A stretch of 64,000 nt of DNA from Planococcus citri (taxonomy: Eukaryota > Arthropoda > Insecta > Hemiptera > Pseudococcidae): positions 44,206,001 to 44,270,000 of the forward strand of contig NC_088679.1 in assembly GCF_950023065.1 (NCBI RefSeq). The letters are read 5' to 3'. Both the position numbers and the translations under genes were made by a program. Below the pieces are notes generated by a model. That model saw nothing but the letters and a program-made list of their open reading frames with translations, was not told the origin of the DNA and did no database searches. Below, piece after piece: positions 1 to 10,798 of the stretch (the first letter of the stretch is position 1; each line of letters opens with the position of its first letter).

Positions 1-1388
1 GCAACATACTATAAGTCGAGCTGAGGATCATCGATACAATGTACGAGCAGCGTTAATTACGCGTGAAGTGCCAAAAAATCTCGTTAAACGTGGGCGAAAA
101 AGCGTACATAGGGTAAATCCCAACCGCCATCGAGAATTATACATACGATACATCAATTTATTAAATGCAATACACCCTTTTATGTCTCGGGAAATTATGC
201 TTCCAGTCTGTCGTATCCACCACTGGCATATTTCCAGTAATCACTTCAACACCTATTGCACCTATATTAGGACTTCCAGGGCAGAGTGACTAGTGTCTTC
301 AAAGTTCAAAGCAAACTTTCACGAGCACTTGGGGATTTGAATACCACGTGACAGCAAATTAACAAGTGTGCGAATGTTTGTATATTACCAGCAATCAAAC
401 TTTATGCGTGACAAGTACGTAAATAAGCCCTCAGTTTAGATTTGAGGACATTTCTCGTTATTTTTTTTTAGAATACGTTAGTAATTTCCTTACTTTAGAA
501 ATTTACATAGTCGAGCAACAGTAAAATGCTAGTAGTGTGATTTGTCATTTTTGCATTCCCTCGCAAAAATTGAAATTTATTCTCCAGAAATACGTGAAGA
601 TGAATAATAAAAATTAACGTGTTTCGTAGAAAAGTGACAATTACGAAATAAGCATCAGAAAGATCAAAAGATGAAACCCAGTAAGAAAAACGTCCATAAA
701 GACGTGAAAACTGTCGAAAGCAAAACAGTGAAAGAAACAAATATGAAGAATAAAATATTGACATTTTTAACACACAGAGAACACAATCTCTTCCAAAAAG
801 GAATGGAATACAGAAAATAAACAATACAATAATCACTCGATTAATATGAAATACCAAAATTCAAGAGCACGCGTACACATCATTCTCGAATCACTGGCAA
901 TGTTGGGAAACGAATACGAAATTCGAACCTCCCAAAAAAAGCCAACAAAAACTGCTCGAGAATGGTGCTCGACAAAAATGGCTCAAATCATCAGTTACAA
1001 ACGCAAGTAAAGAAAAATTAGGACTTTCAAGAGATATGGAGTCGTATTCTTTAATCGAAATCCAGAGAAACATCAATCGTCAGATTTCGAATGGCACACC
1101 AAGAAAATAGAAGAAGGCTGACAGAACAACAGCAGCAAAAACTCACATTTCCAAGCTCTTTAAAGGACAGTGTGTTTAAAAAAGTTAATAGACAAATATG
1201 TTGCAGAGAAAAGGACCACGACTACGTTCATAATTAAAAATCAAATAACGAAATCTTGATAGCAAAAAAGGCACTTGAAAACAGAATAGAACAATACTAC
1301 AACACTATCAATGTACACGTAGAAGAGATGGGTATTGGATATTGAAAATTGGTAAAAATACGAGTACATTTTACAAAATGATACATAC
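1..1388. other. Intron 2 of the Gs-alpha gene (no exon recognised)
   Basis: After the GTATGT donor at 1388 I find no sequence matching the next Gs-alpha exon down to base 1. Short open frames on both strands (for example 68-289 plus and 495-857 minus) match no protein I recognise and lack paired splice sites with family residues. Several plus-strand stretches between 671 and 1110 look superficially protein-like but are broken by stops. I regard the stretch as intronic. Confidence 0.6.
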
Positions 1389-2538
1389 TCTTCACTGAAT
1401 CCATTTACGTGTAAAATTCTCATTTGTTTCACAATAGTACTTTTTCCTGATTCTCCAGCGCCTGTAACAAAAAAAAGCCTCAAATTAATCCAACAATCAA
1501 ACTTTAATACATTAAAATCCGATGTTTTAAATTTATAATTAAGTCAACTAGGTACCCAATAAAAAGTAAAAATATAAAATTAGAGACCACTTTTTACAAA
1601 AACTATCCTTGCTCAAACGTATTTATGAAACCTATATCGAATCTCTGTAGGTAAGTCTGACTTTCATAATAATCTACACTCATTTCAATATTTCAAAATA
1701 ACGCCATGAGTATTCCATAAATAGTCCACGATGAAAAGAAAGAACTATCTCGAAGGAGATACATACACAGAACTACATCTCAGTCGAGCATTATAACCAA
1801 TTTCGATTTAATTCAGGCATCGAGTTCGCGTGCGGATATGGTGGGCTTTTGTGAGTTAACATAGAAATGCAGAATTTTACATTTTATCGCATTCAATCCA
1901 ACGTTTACAGTAGGAAAACATATTTACATGATTTGAGGGCCTTTCAAAGGTAAAACTGGTGACAAAGATTCGATTTGAAAGTAAAAATTTCGAGTAAATT
2001 AAATTGGCCAAATTGTGTGACAACAGATAACATTTGGATCACTGCTAACAAGTAGTTCAGAGTAACGAATACACGAAATTGTGTTTGATCATACGATGTT
2101 GATTTCCACGATCTGAATCCTAATCACGATTCGAATGCATTGTACATTCAACGAGTGCGCAAACACACCTAGATTCAAATTGCAGGTCGAAATGAGTGTA
2201 TTCCAAAGAAATAGTACTTTTGATAGAACAAGTCAAATCTGGAATTTGGAACACCTATTGTAACGAATATGTACGTAAGATAGTTCGAGGGTGTTTGGGC
2301 GAAGCTCATGCAGTACATTGACGAGAATTAGTGGTAATATAAAATGATACAGTGAACGAGTTATCAGTTATATTGAATTTGGAGATTATGATTATGTACC
2401 TAGTAGCAGTAATCTGTGTGTTGCTCTGTAAACTTGTTTATCTTTTTGCAATTGCTGATTTATCTTTTTGTTCGTTTCCTTTCCCCTTTTGGTCTCTTCA
2501 TGGTCCGCCTTCGAGCTTGCACTTCCAAAGCACCCCAT
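1389..2538 (-). CDS. Galphas: Gs-alpha: heterotrimeric G protein alpha subunit, stimulatory class (5' part; continues beyond left edge)
   Basis: Gs-alpha couples receptors to adenylyl cyclase at the inner plasma membrane. Two coding exons are visible: 2538-2400 and 1461-1389. The first opens MGCFGSASSK, giving the Gly2/Cys3 lipidation site expected in this class, and runs to QLQKDKQVYRATHRLLLLG, the hallmark alpha-N helix and beta-1 strand. It ends at a GTACAT donor. After a TTACAG acceptor the second exon supplies the P-loop GAGESGKST (residues 47-55) and IVKQMRILHVNGFSE, ending at GTATGT. The junction restores the codon exactly. The remaining roughly 300 residues (switch regions, NKQD, C-terminus) are not in this window, so they must lie left of base 1 and intron 2 is at least 1.39 kb. 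The start is the first Met giving the conserved N-terminus; the longer open frame upstream to 2577 is untranslated. Assignment to the Gs class rather than Gi/Gq is firm because of the QLQKDKQVYRATHRLLLLG block. Confidence 0.95.
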
Positions 2539-3574
2539 AACATTAGGCCAGCCTATTTTGGTAATTTGGCAGCACAAAAGGGAGTAGCGCTGCCTTTCCG
2601 CGGCGGACCAGTCACCTATTTTGCACTACAATCAATTAAAGCACTTTAGTTCGTAATCAACGAAAAAGATTTCAACACTTCGTTTTACACTATTATATAC
2701 ACCACCGCAATTTACAAAATAATAATTCATTTTGCTTAAACACTAATCACAAAACAAGATACACCTCTCTGCTACGATAATAACACCAACAACACCTACA
2801 CAGCGAGATATAAATTATGCATTTTTCTCCAAGTTATGAATTCTGCGAGTACAAATTCTGAAAAAGAACGCTAGCGCCAGTTTTTCCTTTCAGTGCTGGA
2901 TGCGCAGCACTTGTAAATAACAAAAGAGAAAACAGGCAAAATTTCATGTTGTGCTCGCAGAAAGTGCGAAAATTCGCTATTTAAGTTGACTGAAATTTGA
3001 GTGCTTTGTATTGGCAACAATACATTTATGATTATTTTTTATTTTTTTTTTATTTCTCTCTCTCTCTCATCACATCACACATCTGGATGTAGATGTGACA
3101 TGGAAGATCGTAGTGAATTGACGCCGTATTTTATTTTATAATATTTATATTAAAATTATCGCATACTACTATTGTTTTGAACTCTAATTATACATAGCTT
3201 TTTGAAAGTTTGAACATTATCTATTATTTCAAAGTAATTCATTGGGTTCAGTGTTTCATTCCAGATAAGTTAGCAGTTTGTTTATTATTCGTATATATCA
3301 GAATTAGCGCTGATAATTTCAATGACTCAAAACTCAAAAGTGTTTTTATATAGTTTTTATAAATTTGTATAAATGTAGTGAATTTCTATTTGATTCTCAC
3401 TAGTAGAAAACCTTTGGTGATAGTTATATTCTTATCTCATTTCCGCACCGATACATCACCGAGGTAAATTATTTGTCATTTTTTCTACGATGTGTTTTCG
3501 TGGATTCTCTTGTAATATTTGAATTTATGTTATCGACTTGAACGAAATGTGTTTTTTATGCACAGACTTTCACA
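2539..3574. promoter_or_regulatory. Divergent promoter/5'UTR region between Gs-alpha and VPS35
   Basis: About 1 kb separates the start codons of two genes transcribed away from each other. It must contain both promoters and 5' untranslated exons. Visible landmarks are a CT microsatellite at 3055-3068, long T-runs just before it, and a 7-bp perfect stem with a 6-base loop at 2892-2911 (AGTGCTG/CAGCACT). TTATGCACAG ending at 3566 directly before the VPS35 start looks like a 3' splice site, so a VPS35 5'UTR intron is likely. No TATA box can be assigned with confidence. Confidence 0.5.
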
Positions 3575-6500
3575 ATGACGGGACAATTCGAAGAGCAAGA
3601 GCGAATGCTAGAAGAAGCAAAAGGGCTTGTTCATGTTCAAGCAAATCACATGAAACGTTGTTTGGACAAGAATAAACTGATGGAATCGCTGAAACACGCT
3701 TCGAATATGTTGAATGAACTACGAACGTCGTTATTGTCGCCTAAAAACTACTATGAATTATGTATCCTTTGATTGTTTTGCTTAATTAGATATTTGTGTA
3801 CCTACGAGTTGACGTGTGTAGATAATATTTTCGGGTAGAATTCCTTATTCTTTTATAGATATATCGATCACGGATGAACTCCGTTATTTGGAAATTTACT
3901 TATTGGATGAATTTCAAAAAGGAAGACAAGTTAACGATTTGTACGAATTGGTGCAGTATGCGGGCAATATTGTTCCTCGATTGTAAGTACCTAACGATAT
4001 GAAATCAGGCTTTGAATATTACGCGTCATCTTACATATTCTGTTTTTTCAGATATTTATTAATCACTGTTGGACTAGTGTACATAAAATCGAATCCAACT
4101 TTGAAGAGAGATCTTCTCAAAGACTTGGTAGAGATGTGTAGAGGTGTCCAGCATCCACTTCGTGGATTATTCTTGAGAAATTATTTACTTCAGTGCACTC
4201 GTAACGTGTTACCAGACGCTCCCGAAGAAACCGGAGATGATCCTCAAGGAACTGTAAGTTTTTATTATGTACAAATGTCGTGAATTGCGAGCAATAGCAA
4301 TACTGGTGATCCGCTTGCAGGTTCGAGACTCGATAGATTTTGTTCTGATGAATTTCGCTGAAATGAATAAACTTTGGGTACGCATGCAACATCAGGGACA
4401 TTCGAGAGATAGAGAACGAAGAGAAAAAGAACGAGAAGAGCTCCGAATATTGGTTGGAACTAATTTAGTGCGTTTATCACAATTGGAGTCGATCACGTTA
4501 GAAAAATATCGCAAAGTATGTTTTTTGTTTGCTTTTTCAAAGACCGGTGTAAAAGTTTTAGTGATTTTGGGATGATAATTTTTTTTTCAATTTTCAGGTT
4601 GTATTGCCAGGTATTCTGGAACAAGTTGTGAGTTGTCGTGATCCTATAGCTCAAGAATATTTAATGGAGTGCATCATACAGGTAATTTAGATCATCTTTG
4701 GAGGATCGTGTTAAACGCGTGTTATTACTTTTAACTCTTCGCGACTTTGCAGGTGTTCCCTGATGAATTCCATTTGTCTACTTTGAGTATGTTTTTAAAG
4801 TCGTGTGAAGAACTTCACCCGGGTGTAAATGTAAAAAATATTATCATCTTGATGATCGATCGCTTGGCCAATTATACTCAAAACAATCAAGACACGGAGA
4901 GTTTGCAGTTGTTCGATATATTTTCTGACCAAGTTGCCTCTATATTGCAAGTTAGTGCATTAGAAAAATTATGGCATCGCTTGTAAACCAAGCCTAAACA
5001 TGAAATTAATGTATTTTCATTTCGTAGTGTCGTGTTGATATGCCTCCCGAAGATAAAGTTTCTCTACAAGTTGCTTTGATAAATTTAGCTCTCAAATGTT
5101 ACTCCGATAGAATAGATTTTGTCGATAAAGTTTTGCAAACCACTATCGATATTTTTGCCAAGCTGAAAATTGAAAAGTACGTTACTTGCCTATTGTAAAA
5201 TTGTCGATTGAAGTAATACACATTTTAAATTTTATGATACTGCTTTTAGAGTTGGATATAAAAGCGCTGTTTCGCGAGAATTGAATCGTCTCATGAAATT
5301 ACCCGTCGACTACTTTAATAATATCCTTACTATATTAGAATTAAAACATTATGGATGTTTAATGGAATGTTTCGATTACACCGGTAGAAAAACGTTAGCG
5401 TTATATTTGGTGAATAACGTTTTGAATAATAACACGTTCATACCGACCCAAGAATTGGTAAGTGTTTTGTAATTTTTATTTCCTGGTAATGCCTACTTTG
5501 AGTTGAGAAGCGTCAAGCATTCTTTTATCATCTTGTTCTAGGTTGATCAAGTTTTAGTCATGATTTCATCGTTAACGGAAGATCAATCGGATCAGCCAAT
5601 TGTGGAAGAAGATCCAGAAGAATTCGCTGAAGAACAGGCTCTAGTAGCGAGGTAAAAAACCGTTAAACTTTGCGATTTTCACAAAAAATTGTTATTTTGT
5701 GTTTCAAATTTTATATTGATAATTTTTACGGTCAATAGGTTTATTCATCAGCTCAAATCAGAATTACCTGATCAACAGTATCTAATCCTTAGTACTGCCA
5801 AGAAATATCTAAGTGCTGGTGGAAACAAGAGGGTCAGTTATTCGTTACCTCCTCTGGTGTTTCAGGCATATCAATTAGCTTTAAAATATAGTTCGTTGGC
5901 TGATGAAGTGAGTTCTGAGTTAATCTCCATTCCTAACAATTTCGCTTATGAATTAACTAACGTGTGTCTGATGTTGAAAGGACGAATTTTGGGAGAAGAA
6001 ATGTCAAAAAATTTTCCAATTCTGTCACCAAACTATAATGGTTTTAGTAAAAGCAGAGTTAGCCGAGTTACCTCTGCGGTTATTTTTGCATGGAGTGTTG
6101 ACAATTGGCCAAACCAATTTTGAAAATCGTGAAACGGTCGCTTACGAATTCTTATCACAGGTGAATATCTCTCTACATAAAAACGAAGCGTAATACGTTG
6201 CAATTTTGTTGAAACGTTTATTTTCCTACAGGCATTTTCTCTGTACGAAGACGAAATTTCCGAAAGTAAATGCCAACTAGCAGCCATCACGTTGATAATC
6301 GGTGTATTCGAAAAATTGAGCTGTTTTGGAGAAGAGAATGCTGAACCTGTTCGTACGCAGTGTGCTTTAGCCGCTTCGAAGCTTCTCAAAAAGCCAGATC
6401 AGTGTCGAGCTGTGGCTACATGTTCTCATTTATTTTGGTCCGGAAAAACCATTAATAACGAACCGGTAGGTATACATTTAGTGTTCTTTATAAGCTACAT

Positions 6501-6958
6501 ACTACACTACCTATATCTTTTACGGTGCAATAACTCTGTAAATTTTCAGCTAAAAGATGGTAAACGAGTATTGGAATGCTTGAAAAAAGGTTGTCGTATT
6601 GCAAATCAGTGCATGGATTCTAGCGTTCAAATACAATTATTTATAGAATTATTGAATCATTATATATTTTTCTTCGAACGTGGAAATGAGTTTGTAAGTA
6701 ACGATGAAGCAATAATGTGTTTCACATTTCGAAATTGAAATTATTCATCTCATTCTACGTTTCAATAACCTTTTCTTTTAGGTTTCCGTGGATATGCTTA
6801 ATCAATTAATATCAAAAATTCGAGATGAACTGTCAAATTTGGAAAACAACGATGAAACTCAGCAAATCAGCAAACATTTTAACAATACGCTGTCGCACCT
6901 CAAAAATAGAATGGATACTACTGAGGAAACCGTGAACTATGAAGGTTTAGTGCTGTAA
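3575..6958 (+). CDS. Vps35: VPS35, cargo-recognition scaffold subunit of retromer
   Basis: Retromer's large alpha-solenoid subunit binds VPS26 and VPS29 on endosomes and sorts cargo to the Golgi or plasma membrane. Fourteen coding exons: 3575-3761, 3859-3982, 4052-4253, 4321-4515, 4598-4681, 4753-4950, 5028-5176, 5250-5457, 5542-5651, 5739-5907, 5981-6160, 6232-6465, 6550-6693, 6782-6958. They total 2361 nt, exactly 786 codons plus stop, close to the roughly 796 aa of animal VPS35. Landmarks in order are MKRCLDKNKLMESLKHASNM near the N-terminus, the PRLYLL motif needed for VPS26 binding (across the exon 2/3 junction), DLVEMCRGVQHPLRGLFLRN, NKLWVRMQHQGHSRDRE, and C-terminal DPDQQYLI-type and LAASKLLKKPDQ helices ending NYEGLVL. 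All introns are 51-97 bp with GT-AG ends. Exon 11 has a pyrimidine-poor acceptor (TGTTGAAAG before 5981), but only this join continues the family sequence EFWEKKCQKIF. A probable ATTAAA poly(A) signal is at 7190. Confidence 0.97.
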
Positions 6959-8375
6959 ATTTGTGATTTCATGTTCTTTATTTACCTACAAATTATATCC
7001 CACAAATTTTTTATCGATAATCTGCTGGCCATAATCGATAGGAAAATATTTAAACAACAGTGTAATTAAGAACTTTGTGAATGATGTGTGTGAGTGAATG
7101 TTTACAAATGAATTTATATTTAATTTTTTTTGTTATATTTATATTTTATTCTTAAACTATTCAAACTATATTTTGTTAATTGTTGGTATATTAAAGTTTA
7201 AACTTTGTTAAATCATTTTTTAACCATATTCAAATGTTCTAAATCGAAATATAAAACATTCAATTTATTGTACGGGTTGTTTTACGACGAATATACTTTC
7301 TTCCGTTTCATATTCTCCTAATACAAACTATCAAACTTTATTGAAAATTTTCAAGCTTACAGTGTTGCCATGTTATTGATCTACTAGCAGCGAAATACGA
7401 ATGACAAAAGACTACTTGGAAAAAAGTAAGTTGCGCACGGCTAGTTTCGAATCCTAAAGCAGGGAGGGTCCATACTCCATTTCCAGATAATCAATAACTA
7501 TTGGAAAATGTTCATTACAAGAACAATAACATAACTTCTTCAAATTACTGTCAAAATTATTCTATCAGGTGGTCCCAAATTCAGGAAGGAGGCACTTGTA
7601 CTTATGCAGGATCAACCCAAAATTAGCAATAATTGATATTTCAAGTTCATTATACACGATGCTCAGAGAAGATTAACGCAAACCAATGTGATAGAACAGA
7701 AGCGAATACTCCATAAAAAGAATATGATTTCATTTGAAGGAATAACATGGGTCTTTCACTAGTAGAAAAGGTGAAAAATAACGTACAACTTATACCATCG
7801 AGCGACAGCCAGATGAAGTTGAATCGTATCCTCATTTAATAAATAACGCCAAAATTGAACGAAATCGTGGTACGATACATTTATATTCGATAAGAAATCA
7901 GTAGGTACAAATAACAATAACTTACATTCAATTTTTCCACAGGAATAAGTCATTTTTTAGCAATAAGTACAAAAAAACGAAATACGGCATTACATAATAC
8001 AATAAATTCAATAATTAAATATAATCGCACATTGTTTTCTGATATTTCCATCGCTTTGAAAACATAGATTTTGGAAAAATGTATTTACACCAGCATTTTT
8101 AAAGAAATTACGATCACAATTTCATCGAAAATGAAACGAACTATTCAAAACAATAACCAAACGAAAATGCAATGTACCTTTGTAAAGATCAATTTATCAT
8201 TTCCAAATCAAGTAATCGAAGTTACCATACGAAATTTTTTCTTGTATCAAATCACTAATTATTCTAAATAAAATATTTCATTACAAGAAAGAATATTGAA
8301 TACACTTATAGGATACAATTTAAAAAATTAATTCAACAGATAAGGAATTTTACAAGCAAACTTCGTTCTTCCGTT
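6959..8375. other. Convergent intergenic region between VPS35 and UBC9 3' ends
   Basis: This AT-rich spacer takes the 3'UTRs of VPS35 (plus) and UBC9 (minus). ATTAAA at 7190-7195 is a plausible VPS35 poly(A) signal. Two TCGATA-type sequences lie near 7014-7041. No open frame here has a recognisable product; the frames at 7650-7953 (minus) and 8071-8271 (plus) are of the length expected by chance. I see no RNA gene or transposon ends. Confidence 0.6.
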
Positions 8376-9146
8376 TTATTCTTGTGGTGCCATCGCCCTA
8401 GCTTGCGCCCTTACTCTTTTCTCATATTCCAAACGATTTTGACTGAAAACACAACAGTATGTCAATAATTATGGCGAGCAATAAATCTCACCGGAAAAGA
8501 ACTGTCAGCTTTCTTACCAATAGATCGTGTACGCTTCGGCCTGGGCCGGATCTTTAATATTTGGTTCGTTTAATAAATCTTGAATACCTAATAACACTTG
8601 TTTAATTGTAATGGCGGCCCGCCAATCCTTTTCTTCGTCTAAAATTGATAAGCATACGGTTCCTGGAAGAAAACAACGAGTTAACTCGTATGCTGATGTA
8701 ACAAGTTGGACGCAAGTTGCAGCATAAAGACATACCTGATGGATATACATTTGGATGGAACAAAGGAGGTTCAAATTTACATTTAGGAGGCGTTGCTGGG
8801 TAGTCGTCTTTGAAAATCATACGCAATTTGTATGACCCTCCCTCCCATGGGGTCTGCAATCAACATTTCGCCGATTATAATAATTTACGATTTACATTCA
8901 GAAGAAATTATCAACTACTTACGTTCTTTTTCCCCGGAATTGCACATTCCCAATTTAATAAATTCAATGTTCCGTCTGGGTTTTTGGTAGGCCTAGCCAC
9001 GAACCCCTGAAATAGCGAAATCATTTAATACATCACACTGATGATGATGAGACATATTACAGTGGGTATCAACAACTTACGAAAGGATGATCCTTTCTCC
9101 ATGCCTTCCTTTCTTCGGACAATCGTGCTATAGCTATGCCCGCCAT
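8376..9146 (-). CDS. Ubc9: UBC9, SUMO-conjugating E2 enzyme
   Basis: UBC9 is the sole E2 for SUMO; it accepts SUMO from the SAE1/SAE2 E1 and transfers it to substrate lysines. Coding exons on the minus strand: 9146-9081, 9006-8923, 8853-8736, 8662-8518 and 8442-8376, totalling 480 nt (159 aa; animal UBC9 is 158). The protein opens MAGIAIARLSEERKAWRKDH, the typical N-terminus that also binds SUMO and E1, then CAIPGKKNTPWEGG, the HPN motif at residues 83-85 and catalytic Cys93 in PSGTVCLSIL. The C-terminal half has DWRAAITIKQVLLGIQDLL and the PAQAEAYTIYCQNR helix. Cys93 matches the family number exactly, so no residue is lost before it. The start follows a TTACAG acceptor by two bases (9148), so at least one non-coding exon lies upstream. 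The tail after KRVRAQA differs slightly from vertebrates (RAMAPQE). Confidence 0.97.
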
Positions 9147-10116
9147 TGCTGTAAAATAAGCAAAGATTAATACAGAATAACGAACACCGCTTAAGAACAA
9201 TACCGAAACGTAAATTTGGAGGTAAACTGCCGTCTGCCACGGCTGTTTGGCAATATGAAAAGAAATAACACCAGCCGAATTGAATATTTGAACCCGTTTA
9301 TTCGTCAAAACGAAACTACTGAGGAGCTAATGCAATAAGGTACTTCATACATCATACAACTTACTTTATATTTAATGAAAACGTAAATTGAAAATTGATT
9401 TCACAAATTATGAAATTACAAAATAACACACTGGAAACTCGAAAAGAACCTTACGAAAAAATAATAGACAAACGCGAAACAGCGATAGACAGGGGACGCC
9501 GGGGACGGGATGGACGGAATGGAGAATGGAAGATCGTCGACGGCCCAGCTTATTTCAATTCAAAAACAGAACACAGTAGAACACAATAAGCTCGGCAGAT
9601 AGCGTAAAAGAAAACTATTATCATCTTTCCTTCATTTTCATTGGTTATTAGAATGAAATTTTGCTTACGCCATCTATTAGTTTGCTGAGTATTCAAATGA
9701 AAATGAAAATTATAACCGGGCACTTGAGCTTTCGAAGACATTCGAAAGTCCATAAAAAATAAAAAATCAACGATTACAAAAGTTTTCATTTTGCAAGGAA
9801 ACTTTCAATTTCTATTTAGCCGAATCCGAATCAACTTTTTTGAAATTTAAGTGAATTTAGTAAGTACATAAATTAATCCGGCTTTCGTTATCGTTATTGC
9901 GATGCTGTAAAATTTGCTGATGGTATCGTATGTCATAATTTGACAGCTTTGGACACTGTTTCTGTGGCGAACCAGAATTGCGTAAATCGATCTATCGTAG
10001 ATTCCAAAAGTTGCTTGGTTACGAGAAGTCGCAGATTTTCAAACTTCGCGACATTATTCTAATATCCTTGAAGAAAATCATTCGAAAGTTGAGCAGGTAA
10101 ATACCTTTTTGTGAAA
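9147..10116. promoter_or_regulatory. Divergent promoter/5'UTR region between UBC9 and TBCA
   Basis: Nearly 1 kb between two divergent start codons. It includes the UBC9 5'UTR intron acceptor (TTACAG, 9154-9149) and an upstream non-coding exon that I cannot bound. A purine-rich block at 9480-9540 (GGGGACGCCGGGGACGGGAT) is the most GC-rich part and the likeliest UBC9 core promoter. ATCGATCTATCGTAG near 9986 is DRE-like but imperfect. No coding sequence is recognised. Confidence 0.45.
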
Positions 10117-10446
10117 ATGGAAGGTCAAGCGAAAAATCTGAAGATAAAGACCGGAATTTTGAGACGTCTCACCAAAGAGAAAATTATGTATGAGCAAGAA
10201 GCCACAAGTTTACAAGAAAAATTGAAGACTTATAAAGACGAAGGCAGGGACGAATATTTTATTAAAAAGCAACACGAAGTATTGAAGGAGGCAAATATGA
10301 TGGTACCGGATACGCTGAGGAGATTACATAAAGCGTTTGACGATTTAAAAATGACTGTAGAAGGAGCGACCGATGTTCCAAAGGAAAGTGAAATATATGA
10401 AGGAGCGCTTATAGTTTTAAAAGACGCTGAACCGCATCTCGTTTAG
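10117..10446 (+). CDS. TBCA: TBCA, tubulin-binding cofactor A (tubulin-specific chaperone A)
   Basis: TBCA is a small three-helix coiled-coil chaperone in the cytosol that captures beta-tubulin intermediates released from CCT during alpha/beta dimer assembly. The 109-residue frame is uninterrupted and matches the usual length of about 108-110. Recognisable blocks are LKIKTGILRRLTKEKIMYEQEA (helix 1), DEYFIKKQHEVLKEANMMVPDTLRRLHKAFDDL (helix 2 and the conserved MMVPD turn) and YEGALIVLKDAEPHL (helix 3). I start at the ATG at 10117; an in-frame GTG six bases upstream is not a plausible eukaryotic start. Unlike its neighbours the coding region has no intron, so it could be an ancestral single-exon gene or a retrocopy; I see no A-tail or direct repeats around it, and the frame is intact, so it is probably functional. 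Confidence 0.93.
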   Translation: MEGQAKNLKIKTGILRRLTKEKIMYEQEATSLQEKLKTYKDEGRDEYFIKKQHEVLKEANMMVPDTLRRLHKAFDDLKMTVEGATDVPKESEIYEGALIVLKDAEPHLV

Positions 10447-10798
10447 TTTCTTAGCTCGTACTCGTTTCGATTTTTTCCAAGTTTTGTATTGTGCTAACCT
10501 TTTTATTCGATTCGTGATATTTTGCACTGTTTTATACATTTTCTTTTTTTTATTTGAAATTCTAATCGGTGAAGTTTTCACAATAATATACACATTTATT
10601 TATTGATCGTAAAAAACTTTATTTATTTTGAATTGAACTGTGTGATTCACTGCCTGTGCTTGTGCGTGTAAGACTGTTTAAAACGATCTTTTTACTCGGG
10701 ACTTTTATTCTAGGTTACCTACGATAACTTTTACAACCCGTCACATTTCTATTAGTTTCATTTATGAGCTTATATTTGTGCTATAATTGCTCGTCAAA
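10447..10798. other. TBCA 3'UTR and METTL3 promoter/5'UTR
   Basis: These 352 bases lie between the TBCA stop and the METTL3 start, both on the plus strand. The first part is T-rich 3'UTR; no canonical AATAAA is present before METTL3. The METTL3 5'UTR and promoter must overlap this segment. No other gene is visible. Confidence 0.5.

Noticed and set aside
1..289. Open plus-strand frame from base 2 to 289, and a minus-strand frame ending at 161 (reading ...PNIGAIGVEVITGNMPVV...)
   Set aside because: Neither matches a family I recognise, neither fits a Gs-alpha exon, and no convincing splice sites bound them.
671..1110. Several lysine-rich plus-strand short frames in Gs-alpha intron 2
   Set aside because: They lie in different frames, are broken by stops, and have no family similarity; composition bias of AT-rich DNA explains them.
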